NCBI GenBank assembly: GCA_013122435.1
Contig: WYDT01000011.1
Span: 124,001 to 188,000 of the forward strand
DNA from: Chloroflexi bacterium AL-N1
GTDB lineage: Bacteria; Chloroflexota; Chloroflexia; Chloroflexales; Roseiflexaceae
Direction of reading: 5' to 3'
DNA: 64,000 nucleotides
Shown here: positions 43,398 to 53,184 of the stretch, piece by piece
Layout of the letters: each line of letters starts with the position of its first letter
How positions within the stretch are numbered: the stretch's first letter is position 1
Notes under the pieces: generated by a model
What the model was told of the DNA's origin: nothing
Seen by the model: only the letters and a program-made list of their open reading frames with translations
Databases searched by the model: none
Translations under genes and position numbers: made by a program

Positions 43398-45110
43398 CTA
43401 CTGTGCTCGACGTAGATCTTTGATATTGATCTGGAGTTTGCGATTGCCATTCCACTCATTTGCCTCAAGCGTGTAGGCAATATCGATCCATGGATGCTGC
43501 TGAAAATAGCGTGCAAGATGGCCTAGACGAAAAGCGATTGCTTCGTATGATGGACCACCCTCTCCATCGGTGATTCGTAACTTCAAGTGCTGATCCTGAA
43601 AGCCCTTCGCCTGAGCACTCGCCACATACACACGCCGACTCATCAGGATCGGTTGGGCATTCGCCTGGCCAAACGGCTCTAATAGTTGTAATTGGTCCAG
43701 CAGATCCCAGGTCAGAGTCTCAAGTGGTGTCTCAGCATCAATCTCAAGCATCGACATCAAAAGCTCGTCTGACAGGTGTGTCTCTGCATAATCAAGGAGA
43801 TATGCTTCTAAATCAGGCAAACGATCCGTCTCAATCGTGAAGCCAGCCGCCGCTGAGTGTCCCCCATAACGCACAAACATCTCGCCACACGATGTCAGTG
43901 CCTCAATCATGTTAAAACCGGACACAGAGCGCGCCGATCCGCGTGATGTCTCAGCACCGCGTTCAATCAACAGTACTGGTCGAGCAAACTCATCTACGAG
44001 TTTTGAAGCCACCAGACCAACAATCCCTGCTTGATACTGCTCATCATCAAGGACAATGATATGGTTCTTATCTTTCTCCAACTCTTTCACTTTGTTACGG
44101 GCATGCTCCTGAATCTCCCTCGTCAATCCCTGACGCTGCCGATTCGCTTCACTCAGGTTTTTGGCCAATGTACGTGCCGCATCGAGATCGTCGGCTAGCA
44201 GTAACTTGTAGGAGAGCACTGCATCATCGATACGTCCGGCAGCATTAAGGCGTGGTCCCAGCATAAAGCTGATGTCACTTGCGCGGATCTTGCCTTGCAC
44301 CAGACCAGCATCGTCGAGAAGCGCACGCAAGCCCGGTCGTTCGGTGGCATTGACAGATTCGAGACCGGCCTTGACCAGAACACGGTTTTCACCATTGAGC
44401 GGCCCCATGTCCGTCACCGTTCCCAATGCAACCACATCGAGCAGATCACGCCCACGCAGCGCCATTTTGGCACCACCGCGTACAAGTGCCTGTACCAGCT
44501 TAAAGGCAATACCCACCCCGACAAGTTGCTTGTACGGGTACTCACAACCAGGCTGCTTGGGGTTGATAATGGCATATGCTTCTGGCAGTTCCTCTGGCGG
44601 CGTATGATGATCAGTGACGATAATATCCAACCCAACGGTGTTCGCGTAAGCAACCTCGGCTGTATTGCTGATACCACAATCCACTGTAATTAGTAAACGA
44701 ACGCCCTCAGCATTCAAACGGTCGATGGCTTCTGTATTAAGTCCATACCCTTCACGAACCCGGTGGGGGATATACGGTCGGATATCGCCACCCATCGCAG
44801 TAATAACCTGGACTAATAGTGTTACTGCCGTTACACCATCAGCATCGAAATCGCCATACACTGCAATGGGTTCGTGTTCGTTGATCGCAGTGATAACCCG
44901 TTCGGCAGCACACTGCATGTCTTTCATCAAGAATGGATCATGCAGCCCTACACGATAATCAGCCGTTAGAAAGGCATCTATATCTTTGGGATCTCGCAAC
45001 CCACGTTGATATAACAGTGTTGCGACAAGTGGTGTATACCGATCCATGGTGGCTAGAAAACCAGATGGTGCCGAATCACGGACAATCCAGCGCTTCTTCC
45101 GTGCGGACAT
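43398..45110 (-). CDS. recJ: Single-stranded-DNA-specific exonuclease RecJ
   Basis: 5'-3' exonuclease for recombination and mismatch repair. 570 residues: DHH domain with AVYGDFDADGVTAV (near 82), ITVDCGISN, IIVTDHHTPPEELP, and LGTVTDMGPL; DHHA1 domain with SGRGSARSVSGFN-like text and FVRYGGHSAAAGFTIE; C-terminal OB fold. It is a core-length RecJ without extra domains. Divergent from the pseudokinase gene across a 326-base region. Confidence 0.95.
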   Translation of the reverse strand: MSARKKRWIVRDSAPSGFLATMDRYTPLVATLLYQRGLRDPKDIDAFLTADYRVGLHDPFLMKDMQCAAERVITAINEHEPIAVYGDFDADGVTAVTLLVQVITAMGGDIRPYIPHRVREGYGLNTEAIDRLNAEGVRLLITVDCGISNTAEVAYANTVGLDIIVTDHHTPPEELPEAYAIINPKQPGCEYPYKQLVGVGIAFKLVQALVRGGAKMALRGRDLLDVVALGTVTDMGPLNGENRVLVKAGLESVNATERPGLRALLDDAGLVQGKIRASDISFMLGPRLNAAGRIDDAVLSYKLLLADDLDAARTLAKNLSEANRQRQGLTREIQEHARNKVKELEKDKNHIIVLDDEQYQAGIVGLVASKLVDEFARPVLLIERGAETSRGSARSVSGFNMIEALTSCGEMFVRYGGHSAAAGFTIETDRLPDLEAYLLDYAETHLSDELLMSMLEIDAETPLETLTWDLLDQLQLLEPFGQANAQPILMSRRVYVASAQAKGFQDQHLKLRITDGEGGPSYEAIAFRLGHLARYFQQHPWIDIAYTLEANEWNGNRKLQINIKDLRRAQ

Positions 45111-45297
45111 GAGCTTTCTCTATCTTGATAGGTAAGGATAATACAATCTCCCGTATGGGAGAGATGAACAATTGCGTCAGTGAGTATAGCATCTGCATTG
45201 CAGTGTTGCAAATAGTAGTTGGTAGCCAGAGATAGTACAATCTGTTCCTACTGCGTCTGAAAGCCTAGGCTTTATTTTGCATTATGTTCGTATTATT

Positions 45298-45326
45298 TTG
45301 CAGGCCAAGAACATTTGTGCTATAAT
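45298..45326 (+). promoter_or_regulatory. Promoter of the pseudokinase/zinc-finger gene
   Basis: TTGCAG (45298-45303), 17-base spacer ending in TGC, TATAAT (45321-45326), in the 326-base gap divergent from recJ. The leader is about 105 bases; nothing else is evident in this gap. Confidence 0.65.
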
Positions 45327-45436
45327 AACATCATCACTTTATGTCGAGTTTCGCTTCCTCAATAGATTCTTGCGTTCTCGCCCACTCAACGCTATACTGT
45401 GGAACGTCTTATACAGCAAAAAGGGTGTAGAGTGCG

Positions 45437-47335
45437 ATGTCTGTATCAAACGCCAGTTCACGAACTCCAACTACTAACGACGATGCCGCCGTAACCAAGT
45501 CCCCATCAGCTGAATCGCGCGAGCTGACCAATTACCGCTTGGGCGATCGTCTCGAACAAGAAGAACTCGCAACGGTTTACCGGGCAACTCATCAAACGCT
45601 CGATCGGCCTGTCCAAATCCACATTCTCCGTCGCACAGATTGGGTCTCATCAAGTCGCTTTCAACTCGCTGCGCGTCTGTCTGCCCGTTTCAACCACCCC
45701 AATATCTTGCCTGTTATCGACGCGGGCCACGACGAGCGCTATGGCGCGTATATCGTGACACCACATATCGAAGGACGCACACTAGAAGAAGTACTCGCTA
45801 ATGGACCGCTTGAGTCGATGCTGGCGCTCCGTATCATCACGCAAATTGGCTCAGCACTGGACTATCTGCATGAGCAGAAGGTAGTTCATCGCGATGTACG
45901 TCCCGGCAACATCCTCCTCACTCCACAGGGAGTGGCGTATCTCAACAATCTAAGTCTGGCTGCCGCACCAGACACACCGGATTTCTCCAGTATTGAAGAT
46001 GGCGATTATCTCACCCCGTACTCGGCACCTGAGCAGACCTTTGTAGACAAGGATGCCTCTCCAGCACAAGACTTTTATAGTATCGGCGCACTACTCTACC
46101 ACATGCTTGGCGGGAATCTCCCACCTGCCCCTGGCGAGAAACTCAAGTCTCTTGGTGAGCGTGATACAGCCATGGCGAATGCAGATCGGGTGGTGCAAAA
46201 GCTGATGATGCAAGAACCAGGTCAACGCTTCCAGAATAGTAGCCAGGTGATAGCAGCGCTGCGTCAGGCATTGCGAGACCAGATCGATGATTCCACCGAC
46301 GATATGGAAGAGTCACGCTGGGAAACGATGGCCGAATGGCTTGAAAACCCATTGGAAACAGTGCTTGGTACACTCATCGAGCAGGACTTTTTGACCAAGA
46401 GCCGTTCCCGTGCCGATCATATGCACCGTACTGGTGTGCTTAAGCGACAGATTGACCGCTGGAGTCGTCAGAGTTTTCTACGAAAACCTGATCTTGGTGA
46501 TATTATTCAACCAGACCAGATCACTAGTTACAATGTGTATTTCTATGAGCTAGAAGCGCACTACGAAACACGCACTCCACCTAAAAAACGAACAGAAATA
46601 CATAAAGGTGGTGCACTCACTCCTGCGCTTCAACAACCAGAACTCTGGGATGTCAAAGTACCGGAACTTGAGGCATTTGTAGACGCTCCAGCCAAAGAGA
46701 TCGTGATGCCTGGCTCACAAAAAGTGATCGCCTGTACTGAATGTAACGGCACCACCCAAACTGTTTGTAAAACCTGTAGTGGCAAAGGGTCTATTGAACG
46801 TGTGCGGCGGGTGAAGGCCAGTGATGGCACGACACGCAATGAGAAAATCCAGGAGAATTGTCCTGCATGTCGTGGGTATGGCAAAATCCCGTGTTCCGGT
46901 TGCGAAGCCACCGGCCAGATGCGTGAAGAGCAAGCCTTTACGTGGTCACGTCATGGCCGTGCGTATTTCAACGAAGACGATATCACAGGGCTCCACAAAC
47001 CGACACTCGAAGAGCAACTGCAACAGGTCTACAAGGATCGTATCGACCCCTACGAGTCACGTTGGCATCAGGTCGCCCCTCTGCACGAATTGATCGAGGA
47101 AGCTATCAAGGGCGGTGGCAATGACACTCGTCTGATTACCGCAGAACTTACCATTCGTGGTGTACCAGTGACTGAAGTAGACTATCAACTTTCAAATGCA
47201 CCACATAGTCTCACAATTGTTGGCTTCAAAGAAGAGATTCGCGGAGACTGGACCGTCATTGATATAAGCAAACTTGTCCCGTATGCAGTCATTGCCGTAC
47301 TTGTGCTGATTCTGCTGCTGGTGATAATGTTTTAA
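45437..47335 (+). CDS. Pseudokinase with DnaJ-type zinc finger and membrane tail
   Basis: 632 residues. About 30-280 is a Ser/Thr kinase fold: YRLGDRLEQEELATVYRA, VVHRDVRPGNILL (HRD near 151-153 kept), and TPYSAPEQ (APE kept). The ATP-site Lys is lost (VQIHILRR where VAVKVL-type sequence is expected) and DFG is replaced by text like YLNNLSLA, so it should be catalytically dead or strongly altered. About 432-490 carries four CxxC units arranged as in the DnaJ zinc finger: CTECNG, CKTCSGKG, CPACRGYG, CSGCEATG. A single membrane helix near 612-631 ends the protein, so the bulk faces the cytoplasm. Middle part (300-425) is not recognised. Monocistronic. Likely a scaffold or sensor; function unknown. 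Confidence 0.88.
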   Translation: MSVSNASSRTPTTNDDAAVTKSPSAESRELTNYRLGDRLEQEELATVYRATHQTLDRPVQIHILRRTDWVSSSRFQLAARLSARFNHPNILPVIDAGHDERYGAYIVTPHIEGRTLEEVLANGPLESMLALRIITQIGSALDYLHEQKVVHRDVRPGNILLTPQGVAYLNNLSLAAAPDTPDFSSIEDGDYLTPYSAPEQTFVDKDASPAQDFYSIGALLYHMLGGNLPPAPGEKLKSLGERDTAMANADRVVQKLMMQEPGQRFQNSSQVIAALRQALRDQIDDSTDDMEESRWETMAEWLENPLETVLGTLIEQDFLTKSRSRADHMHRTGVLKRQIDRWSRQSFLRKPDLGDIIQPDQITSYNVYFYELEAHYETRTPPKKRTEIHKGGALTPALQQPELWDVKVPELEAFVDAPAKEIVMPGSQKVIACTECNGTTQTVCKTCSGKGSIERVRRVKASDGTTRNEKIQENCPACRGYGKIPCSGCEATGQMREEQAFTWSRHGRAYFNEDDITGLHKPTLEEQLQQVYKDRIDPYESRWHQVAPLHELIEEAIKGGGNDTRLITAELTIRGVPVTEVDYQLSNAPHSLTIVGFKEEIRGDWTVIDISKLVPYAVIAVLVLILLLVIMF

Positions 47336-47353
47336 GTAGCCCAAAATCGATAA

Positions 47354-47407
47354 AGCGTTAGAACACAGAACGAGAAGTCAACAACTCCTGCTCTGCGTTC
47401 CAACGCT
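47354..47407. terminator. Hairpin between convergent pseudokinase and hemL genes
   Basis: AGCGTTAGAACACAGA and its imperfect complement ending at 47407 (two mismatches) form a long stem between the two stops; on the reverse strand it is followed by TTTATCGATTTT. Confidence 0.4.
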
Positions 47408-47419
47408 CAGCCGCTCTCG

Positions 47420-48712
47420 CTAGCCCCTCACCTCTACCAAAGCCTCTGCCGCTGCTGCGATAGTCTGATCAATCAGGGCATCACTGTGCGCCAGCGACAT
47501 AAATCCCGCCTCAAACTGCGATGGCGCAAGGTACACACCACGATCCAACATTGCGTGGAAGAAACGACCATAGCGCTCCGTATGGGAACGCTTGGCCATC
47601 GTGTAATCCAATACGGGTTCTTCATTAAAGAAAAAGCCCCACATACTGCCCGCTCTCCCGACTTGCAACGGAATATTGGCCTCGTGTGCAGCACGAGTGA
47701 GACCTTCGCAGAGCTTTGTGGTATATCCCTCAAGCGTTTCGTAGACGCCAGGCTGTCTGATTGCGCGTAGTGTAGCAATACCAGCCACCATCGCCAGTGG
47801 GTTGCCCGAGAGTGTGCCAGCCTGATACATGGGCCCTGCCGGAGCAACCAGCTCCATCACATCTCTACGACCACCATAAGCGGCGGCTGGCAACCCACCT
47901 CCAACGACCTTGCCCAGACAGGTCAGATCGGGAGTCACACCATAACGCGCCTGTGCACCACCCAGCGCCACCCGAAAGCCAGTCATTACCTCATCGAAGA
48001 GCAAGAGCGCTCCGTGTTTATCAGCTAACTGGCGCAACCCTGTGAGGAAACCATCATGTGGCGGGACAAAACCCATATTCCCGACCACCGGCTCAACCGC
48101 GATCACCGCGACCTGTTCAGGATGGGCCTCCAGTAATTCCTCAACCGAACCTAAGTCATTAAAGACAGCAGTGAGCGTACCCGCAGTTGCCGCAGACGGC
48201 ACACCCGGACTATCCGGCAACCCTAGCGTTGCCACACCTGAGCCAGCCTGAACCAGCAGGCTGTCGGCGTGGCCATGGTAGCACCCCGCAAACTTGATGA
48301 CCTTATCACGTCCAGTGTAGGCACGAGCCAGTCGCAACGCACTCATCGCCGCCTCGGTACCAGAGGAGACAAAGCGCACCAGCTCCATCGCTGGCATGGC
48401 CTGCTGCACCAGACGAACAATCTCGCTCTCAAGTGGGGTCGGCGCACCAAAGGTCGTGCCACGCGCCGCCTGCTCAGTGATGGCAGCAACCACATCTGGA
48501 TGCGCGTGACCCAGAATCAATGGTCCCCATGAGAGCACATAATCGATATAACGATTACCATCGACATCATGGAGATAGGCGCCCTCACCACGCTCGATAA
48601 ACCGTGGCACACCACCAACACTGCGAAAGGCGCGCACGGGGCTATTGACACCCCCAGGGATAAGCTGTTGTGCTTCTTCAAACAACGCGGTTGAATGTGC
48701 AGTATTTGACAT
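47420..48712 (-). CDS. hemL: Glutamate-1-semialdehyde 2,1-aminomutase
   Basis: Second step of the C5 heme pathway: glutamate 1-semialdehyde to 5-aminolevulinate, PLP-dependent. 430 residues: [85 protein letters not shown] and the PLP Lys in [17 protein letters not shown]. Last gene of the long leftward heme block, 24 bases after hemB. Confidence 0.97.
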   Translation of the reverse strand: MSNTAHSTALFEEAQQLIPGGVNSPVRAFRSVGGVPRFIERGEGAYLHDVDGNRYIDYVLSWGPLILGHAHPDVVAAITEQAARGTTFGAPTPLESEIVRLVQQAMPAMELVRFVSSGTEAAMSALRLARAYTGRDKVIKFAGCYHGHADSLLVQAGSGVATLGLPDSPGVPSAATAGTLTAVFNDLGSVEELLEAHPEQVAVIAVEPVVGNMGFVPPHDGFLTGLRQLADKHGALLLFDEVMTGFRVALGGAQARYGVTPDLTCLGKVVGGGLPAAAYGGRRDVMELVAPAGPMYQAGTLSGNPLAMVAGIATLRAIRQPGVYETLEGYTTKLCEGLTRAAHEANIPLQVGRAGSMWGFFFNEEPVLDYTMAKRSHTERYGRFFHAMLDRGVYLAPSQFEAGFMSLAHSDALIDQTIAAAAEALVEVRG

Positions 48713-48736
48713 AGGTTGTAGTCCTCTTGTTATTAT

Positions 48737-49723
48737 CTAGACTTCTGCCAGCCAACGAGCAACCTCTTTAGCATAGTACGTAATAATCATATCGGCACCG
48801 GCACGCTTGATCGCCATCAAACTCTCGATAGCTGCCCGACGCTCATCCAACCACCCATTCTGTACCGCCGCCTTGATCATCGCATACTCACCACTAACCT
48901 GATAGGCTGCCAGCGGCAGATCGTAATTGGAACGGACCTCGTGTATCACATCGAGATACGGACCAGCCGGTTTGACCATCAACATATCGGCGCCCTCAAC
49001 GACATCGAGATCCACCTCTCGCAACGCCTCACGACTATTGGCCGGATCCATCTGGTAAGCGCGGCGGTCACCAAATTGGGGCGTCGACTCGGCGGCCTCG
49101 CGGAAAGGCCCGTAAAATGCTGAGGAAAACTTGGCCGCATATGAAAGAATAGGAATCTGGTGGTGGTTACTCTCATCCAGTGCGTGTCGTATCGCACCGA
49201 CTTGGCCATCCATCATGGCACTTGGCGCTACAATATCCGCACCAGCATCAGCATATGCGACCGCCGCACGCCCCAACAGATCGAGTGTCGGATCATTCAA
49301 TACATCGCCGTGTCCCGGTTCTGGTGTCAACACGCCACAATGTCCGTGGTCAGTATACTCACACAAACACACATCGGCAATCACCATCAATTCCGGAGCC
49401 TGTGCTTTGATCGCACGAATGGCATGAGGAACTGGCCCATCCGAATCCCACGCCTGGCTACCATGACCATCCTTGTGATGGGGGATACCAAACAACAAAA
49501 CCGATGGGATATTGCGCTCCATCAAGATATCGATCTCATGATGAATCTGGTCCACCGACAACTGTGCGTGACCAGGCATAGAACTGATTGGTTTGGTAAT
49601 ATGCTGGCCTGCTGCAATAAACAGCGGTGCAATCAGATCATCAGTGGTAAGCGTTGTTTCGCGTACCATCCGGCGCAAGTTCGCAGTGCGTCGCAGCCGA
49701 CGTGGACGTTGAATAAGTGTCAT
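48737..49723 (-). CDS. hemB: Delta-aminolevulinic acid dehydratase (porphobilinogen synthase)
   Basis: Condenses two 5-aminolevulinate molecules to porphobilinogen. 328 residues: RPRRLRR start, [21 protein letters not shown], the Cys-type metal site [17 protein letters not shown] (zinc-dependent form, near 118), [35 protein letters not shown] (first Schiff-base Lys) and [14 protein letters not shown] (second). Upstream gene is the DUF1990 protein. Confidence 0.97.
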   Translation of the reverse strand: MTLIQRPRRLRRTANLRRMVRETTLTTDDLIAPLFIAAGQHITKPISSMPGHAQLSVDQIHHEIDILMERNIPSVLLFGIPHHKDGHGSQAWDSDGPVPHAIRAIKAQAPELMVIADVCLCEYTDHGHCGVLTPEPGHGDVLNDPTLDLLGRAAVAYADAGADIVAPSAMMDGQVGAIRHALDESNHHQIPILSYAAKFSSAFYGPFREAAESTPQFGDRRAYQMDPANSREALREVDLDVVEGADMLMVKPAGPYLDVIHEVRSNYDLPLAAYQVSGEYAMIKAAVQNGWLDERRAAIESLMAIKRAGADMIITYYAKEVARWLAEV

Positions 49724-49792
49724 AGAACCCTCCTCGTTCTGTAGCTATGCTCAATAAACGAGTAATTATCAGCTATTATTTTGGATAATACA

Positions 49793-50389
49793 TTAGATTG
49801 TTTCGCGTACAACCTTACTACCAACAGATCGCAACATAGCCTGTTTCGATGCCTGAGCAAAGCGCTTCTGAAGTAGGCGTGCGACAGGGAAACCGAGTCG
49901 TACCAACAGTTGGTTGGGTTGCGAAAAGGCCAGCAGATCGTACGACACCGTATCATCGTGGCGATTCCACTCAATGAGAAAACGTTCTTCACCACGTTCC
50001 GCATGCTCAGGCAAAGTGCCGTAGGCAAACCCATAGCGACGCACCGGACCATCCTCATCAACAAGATACACAATCCGACAGGCATTGAGCGACCAGCAGC
50101 CTGGCAAACGCGCTAGCACACCAACGACCGTCCCAACCTCAATAGATGCATCAGGCCAACACAACGAGACCCAGCCAATATCGAACATGGCCCAGCGATG
50201 GAGTACGGCAACAGCTCGCGTAAACACATCCTGACCATGGCCGAGTACCACACGATTGTGATCAATGATGTAACCGCGTGGTGGCACACTTTGCGAAGCA
50301 CCAACTTCTGCGTATGAAAACGGCAGATTCCGTTGTGTTTCCAGAAACTGCCGAAGATTGTCTCGCGTGGGTTGTTTAAAAAGAAACAT
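49793..50389 (-). CDS. DUF1990 family protein in the heme block
   Basis: 198 residues. Features of DUF1990: NLPFSYAEVGAS near the start, YIIDHNRVVLGHGQDVFTRAVAVLHRWAMFDIGW, and YGFAYGTLPEHAERGEERFLIEW; these proteins have an SRPBCC-like fold of unknown function. It begins 4 bases after the hemD stop and lies ahead of hemB, so it is part of the heme transcript; a role with tetrapyrroles can only be guessed. No membrane segments. Confidence 0.82.
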   Translation of the reverse strand: MFLFKQPTRDNLRQFLETQRNLPFSYAEVGASQSVPPRGYIIDHNRVVLGHGQDVFTRAVAVLHRWAMFDIGWVSLCWPDASIEVGTVVGVLARLPGCWSLNACRIVYLVDEDGPVRRYGFAYGTLPEHAERGEERFLIEWNRHDDTVSYDLLAFSQPNQLLVRLGFPVARLLQKRFAQASKQAMLRSVGSKVVRETI

Positions 50390-50393
50390 GTAC

Positions 50394-51191
50394 TTACGTC
50401 ACTGTAGGATGGCAAAACTGCCGCAATAAGGCGTCCACAAGGCCACCGACCGTATAGGTATGTGCCACAGAATGTACATACAGCTGCTCTTGCTCCGCTG
50501 TGGCCGCCGTGACGGGGCCAATACAAATCACCACTATTTCTTGCAACATCTGGCGTGCCTCACTACGACTCACGCCCTGCTGCTCCATCCCATCGAGCAG
50601 AAATCGTACCGTTGAGGAGCTTGTAAACGTAATAGCATCAACCTTACGTTCTCGTAACAATGTAATCAATTGCTGCGCCCCTGGACCCGGGATGGTACGA
50701 TATGCATCAATTGCATCAACAAACGCGCCCTTCTGACGTAGCCCATCAGCAAGCGTTTTACGGGCAATATCTGCACGAGGCAACAACATGTGCTGCCCCA
50801 GGACATCGCCAATCTCGTCAAGAATGGCCTCAGCCACATACGCAGATGGTACAAAATCTACATGTAGATTATGTTGTCTCAGCGCATCAGCCGTAGCCGG
50901 ACCAATTGAACCAACTTTGAAACTCATTGCGTTTGGATCAACACCAAGTTTGTGCATACGTTCAAACACCACCTCAACACCATTCACGCTCGTAAACAGC
51001 AACCAATCGTATTCAGAGAGTTGTGTGAGCGCGGTATCAAGCGGGGTGTAGTCGTTCAACGGTACAATTGTGATCGCAGGACAAACGATTGGTATCGTTC
51101 CAAGTTCTTCTAACTGTGCCACTAAATCAGAGGCTTGCTCTTCAGCGCGTGTAACAACAATACGTTTATCGAGGATTAATCGTTTATCCAT
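50394..51191 (-). CDS. hemD: Uroporphyrinogen-III synthase
   Basis: Closes and inverts ring D of hydroxymethylbilane. 265 residues. The family is poorly conserved, but KRIVVTRAEEQASDLVAQLEELG at the start, WLLFTSVNGVEVVFERM, VGSIGPATADALR, LLPRADIARKTLADGLRQKGA, AITFTSSSTVRFLLD and VVICIGPVTAATAE are typical, and the gene stands between hemC and hemB. Confidence 0.93.
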   Translation of the reverse strand: MDKRLILDKRIVVTRAEEQASDLVAQLEELGTIPIVCPAITIVPLNDYTPLDTALTQLSEYDWLLFTSVNGVEVVFERMHKLGVDPNAMSFKVGSIGPATADALRQHNLHVDFVPSAYVAEAILDEIGDVLGQHMLLPRADIARKTLADGLRQKGAFVDAIDAYRTIPGPGAQQLITLLRERKVDAITFTSSSTVRFLLDGMEQQGVSRSEARQMLQEIVVICIGPVTAATAEQEQLYVHSVAHTYTVGGLVDALLRQFCHPTVT

Positions 51192-51212
51192 AGTATGATT
51201 GCCTCATGAAAG

Positions 51213-52190
51213 CTATGTGTTATTTAACATTAACAGTGCCCGTCCACCGTTGTCCAATAGCTGATCAGCCAGTGATGAACCCAATGCTACCGGGTCTTCT
51301 GTTGAACCCATTTGTTCACCACGCACCACATGCCCATCATTCGCCCCGATCAAGCCAATCAGTGTAATCGTCTCATCCTCAACGCGAGCATACGCACCAA
51401 TCGGCACCTGACACCCACCACCGATCCGCGCGAGAAATGCCCGTTCTGTGGTGGCCATCAATCGGCTTACTGGATCATCCAGCAGTGCGAGGAAAGCAGC
51501 AGTTCGCTCATCATTAGCACGTACTTCAATACCTAACACACCTTGACTTACGGCTGGCACCATGACATCTGGTTCGAGGAACTGGGTAATTTCATCATGT
51601 AACCCCAGTCGAATCAGTCCCGCCGCTGCTAATACAATCGCATCGTACTGGCCTTCGTGCAGTTTCCGTAAGCGTGTATCAACATTGCCTCGCAAATCCC
51701 TGATCTGCAGATCAGGGCGCAGATGGCGCAACTGACACGCGCGTCGCAGGCTGCTGGTCCCCACCACAGCACCATGTGGCAGTTCACTGAGACTCAAATT
51801 ATCGCGCGAGAGCAAGGCATCACGCGGATCGGCACGCTTGGGGAAAGCTGCCAAAGCCATATCTGGCGGTAACTCTGAGGGTAAATCTTTGGCGCTATGT
51901 ACCGCCAGATCGATCTTCTCGTTTCGCATTGCCTCTTCGATCTCAGTCACAAACAGACCCTTGTCACCAATCTCATTGAGCGGGCGATCCAGGATGATAT
52001 CCCCTTTGGTCGTGATATGTTCAACGGCAACTTGCAACCCCGGATGCGCCTCGCACAGCGCTTCCCGTACCATATCCGTTTGGGCCAGCGCCAATTTGCT
52101 GCGACGGGTGCCAATCGTGAGTATGACTGTTGATTGAGGCATGTTGGCTGGTGCGGGCGCATTCTCGTTTACTTGTTGATATCCATTCAT
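51213..52190 (-). CDS. hemC: Hydroxymethylbilane synthase (porphobilinogen deaminase)
   Basis: Polymerises four porphobilinogens. Motifs: TIGTRRSKLALAQTDMV, AVHSAKDLPSELP, RVGTSSLRR-type sequence GTSSLRRACQLRHLRPDL, RGNVDTRLRKL and the dipyrromethane Cys in GGGCQVPIGAYA. The start is uncertain: ATG 52190 is given (325 residues), a GTG at 52226 or the ATG at 52142 are possible, none with a good ribosome site. The gene begins right after hemH. Confidence 0.93.
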   Translation of the reverse strand: MNGYQQVNENAPAPANMPQSTVILTIGTRRSKLALAQTDMVREALCEAHPGLQVAVEHITTKGDIILDRPLNEIGDKGLFVTEIEEAMRNEKIDLAVHSAKDLPSELPPDMALAAFPKRADPRDALLSRDNLSLSELPHGAVVGTSSLRRACQLRHLRPDLQIRDLRGNVDTRLRKLHEGQYDAIVLAAAGLIRLGLHDEITQFLEPDVMVPAVSQGVLGIEVRANDERTAAFLALLDDPVSRLMATTERAFLARIGGGCQVPIGAYARVEDETITLIGLIGANDGHVVRGEQMGSTEDPVALGSSLADQLLDNGGRALLMLNNT

Positions 52191-52229
52191 TCGTTTGTCT
52201 TGTCTATCTACGTTTGTATGAACCACCGA

Positions 52230-53183
52230 TCAGGTATTCGTCACCAGTGCCTGTCCCTTCGCCGAAAGCACCACTGATGCGAGTACTTCAACAAATTCCG
52301 GATCAGCATTAGGCATGCGGATGCGATGAAGGGTCATGCCATGTTCTTCAGCCTTTTGTTGTGCCTCATAATCGATATCGTAAAAGATCTCCAGATGCTC
52401 GGAAACAAAGCCAAACGGCACACTCAGTATGTAACGCTTGCCTTCCTGCGCCAATTCATCCATGTAGTCGCAAATATCCGGGCCAAGCCAAGGCTCACCA
52501 GTTGCTCCGGCACTTTGGAAACAAAAACGCCAGTCTTGCAATCCAAGTAGTTCAGCGATTCCAGCAGCACTTTCGAGCAATTGATCTTGGTAGGGGTCCC
52601 CCCAGGTTTTAATGCGTTCTGGCAGGCTGTGGGCGCTAAATAACACTGTCACCTGGCTGCGCGCTTCCGCCGGAAACTGTTGCATGGTTGTCATAATTCG
52701 TTCGGCAATCATGCGACGGAAGGCCGCATTTTCCTGCCAGCTTTCAATGACGTAGATGTTTATGGGTGTATCAAGTCGCTCCTGACCTTTCTCAACGTAG
52801 TCACGATAGCCCCCAACACTTATCTTTGAGTAGTGTGGCGCCAGTACCAGACCAATCGCATCAGTGATGCCATCCTGCGCCATCTCCTGAAGCACATCTG
52901 CAATATACGGATGCCAATACTTCATCCCCAGGTAGACTTTGTACTTGCCAGGGTAGGCCCGTTCGAGGCGATCCTGTAAACCCTGCGCCGTTGATTGCGA
53001 GATTTCGAGGAGGGGTGTACGGCCACCGACGAGCGCATACCGTTCACGTAATTCCTCAACCTTCTCTGGTTCTGGCTTACGGCCTTTGCGAACGTTTGTA
53101 TAATATTCCTCAACATCATCAAGTTTTTCCGGTGTGCCGTAGGCAAGCAGAAAAATACCCAGCGGTGTACGAGAGTCATTCAT
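52230..53183 (-). CDS. hemH: Ferrochelatase, coproporphyrin type
   Basis: Inserts Fe2+ into the porphyrin. 317 residues with FLLAYGTPEKLDDVEEYYTNVRKGRKP, MKYWHPYIADVL, LAPHYSKISVGGYRDYV, LFSAHSLPERI (catalytic His) and PFGFVSEHLEIFYDID (catalytic Glu). Because HemQ (55477) and HemY (58298) are encoded in the same block and no hemN or hemF is seen, the substrate is most likely coproporphyrin III (CpfC function). The GNAT gene precedes it with a 1-base gap. Confidence 0.95.
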   Translation of the reverse strand: MNDSRTPLGIFLLAYGTPEKLDDVEEYYTNVRKGRKPEPEKVEELRERYALVGGRTPLLEISQSTAQGLQDRLERAYPGKYKVYLGMKYWHPYIADVLQEMAQDGITDAIGLVLAPHYSKISVGGYRDYVEKGQERLDTPINIYVIESWQENAAFRRMIAERIMTTMQQFPAEARSQVTVLFSAHSLPERIKTWGDPYQDQLLESAAGIAELLGLQDWRFCFQSAGATGEPWLGPDICDYMDELAQEGKRYILSVPFGFVSEHLEIFYDIDYEAQQKAEEHGMTLHRIRMPNADPEFVEVLASVVLSAKGQALVTNT

Positions 53184-53184
53184 T

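Noticed and set aside
45437-47335. Active Ser/Thr protein kinase
   Set aside because: HRD and APE are present but the ATP-binding Lys and the DFG Asp are not, so an active-kinase label would mislead.
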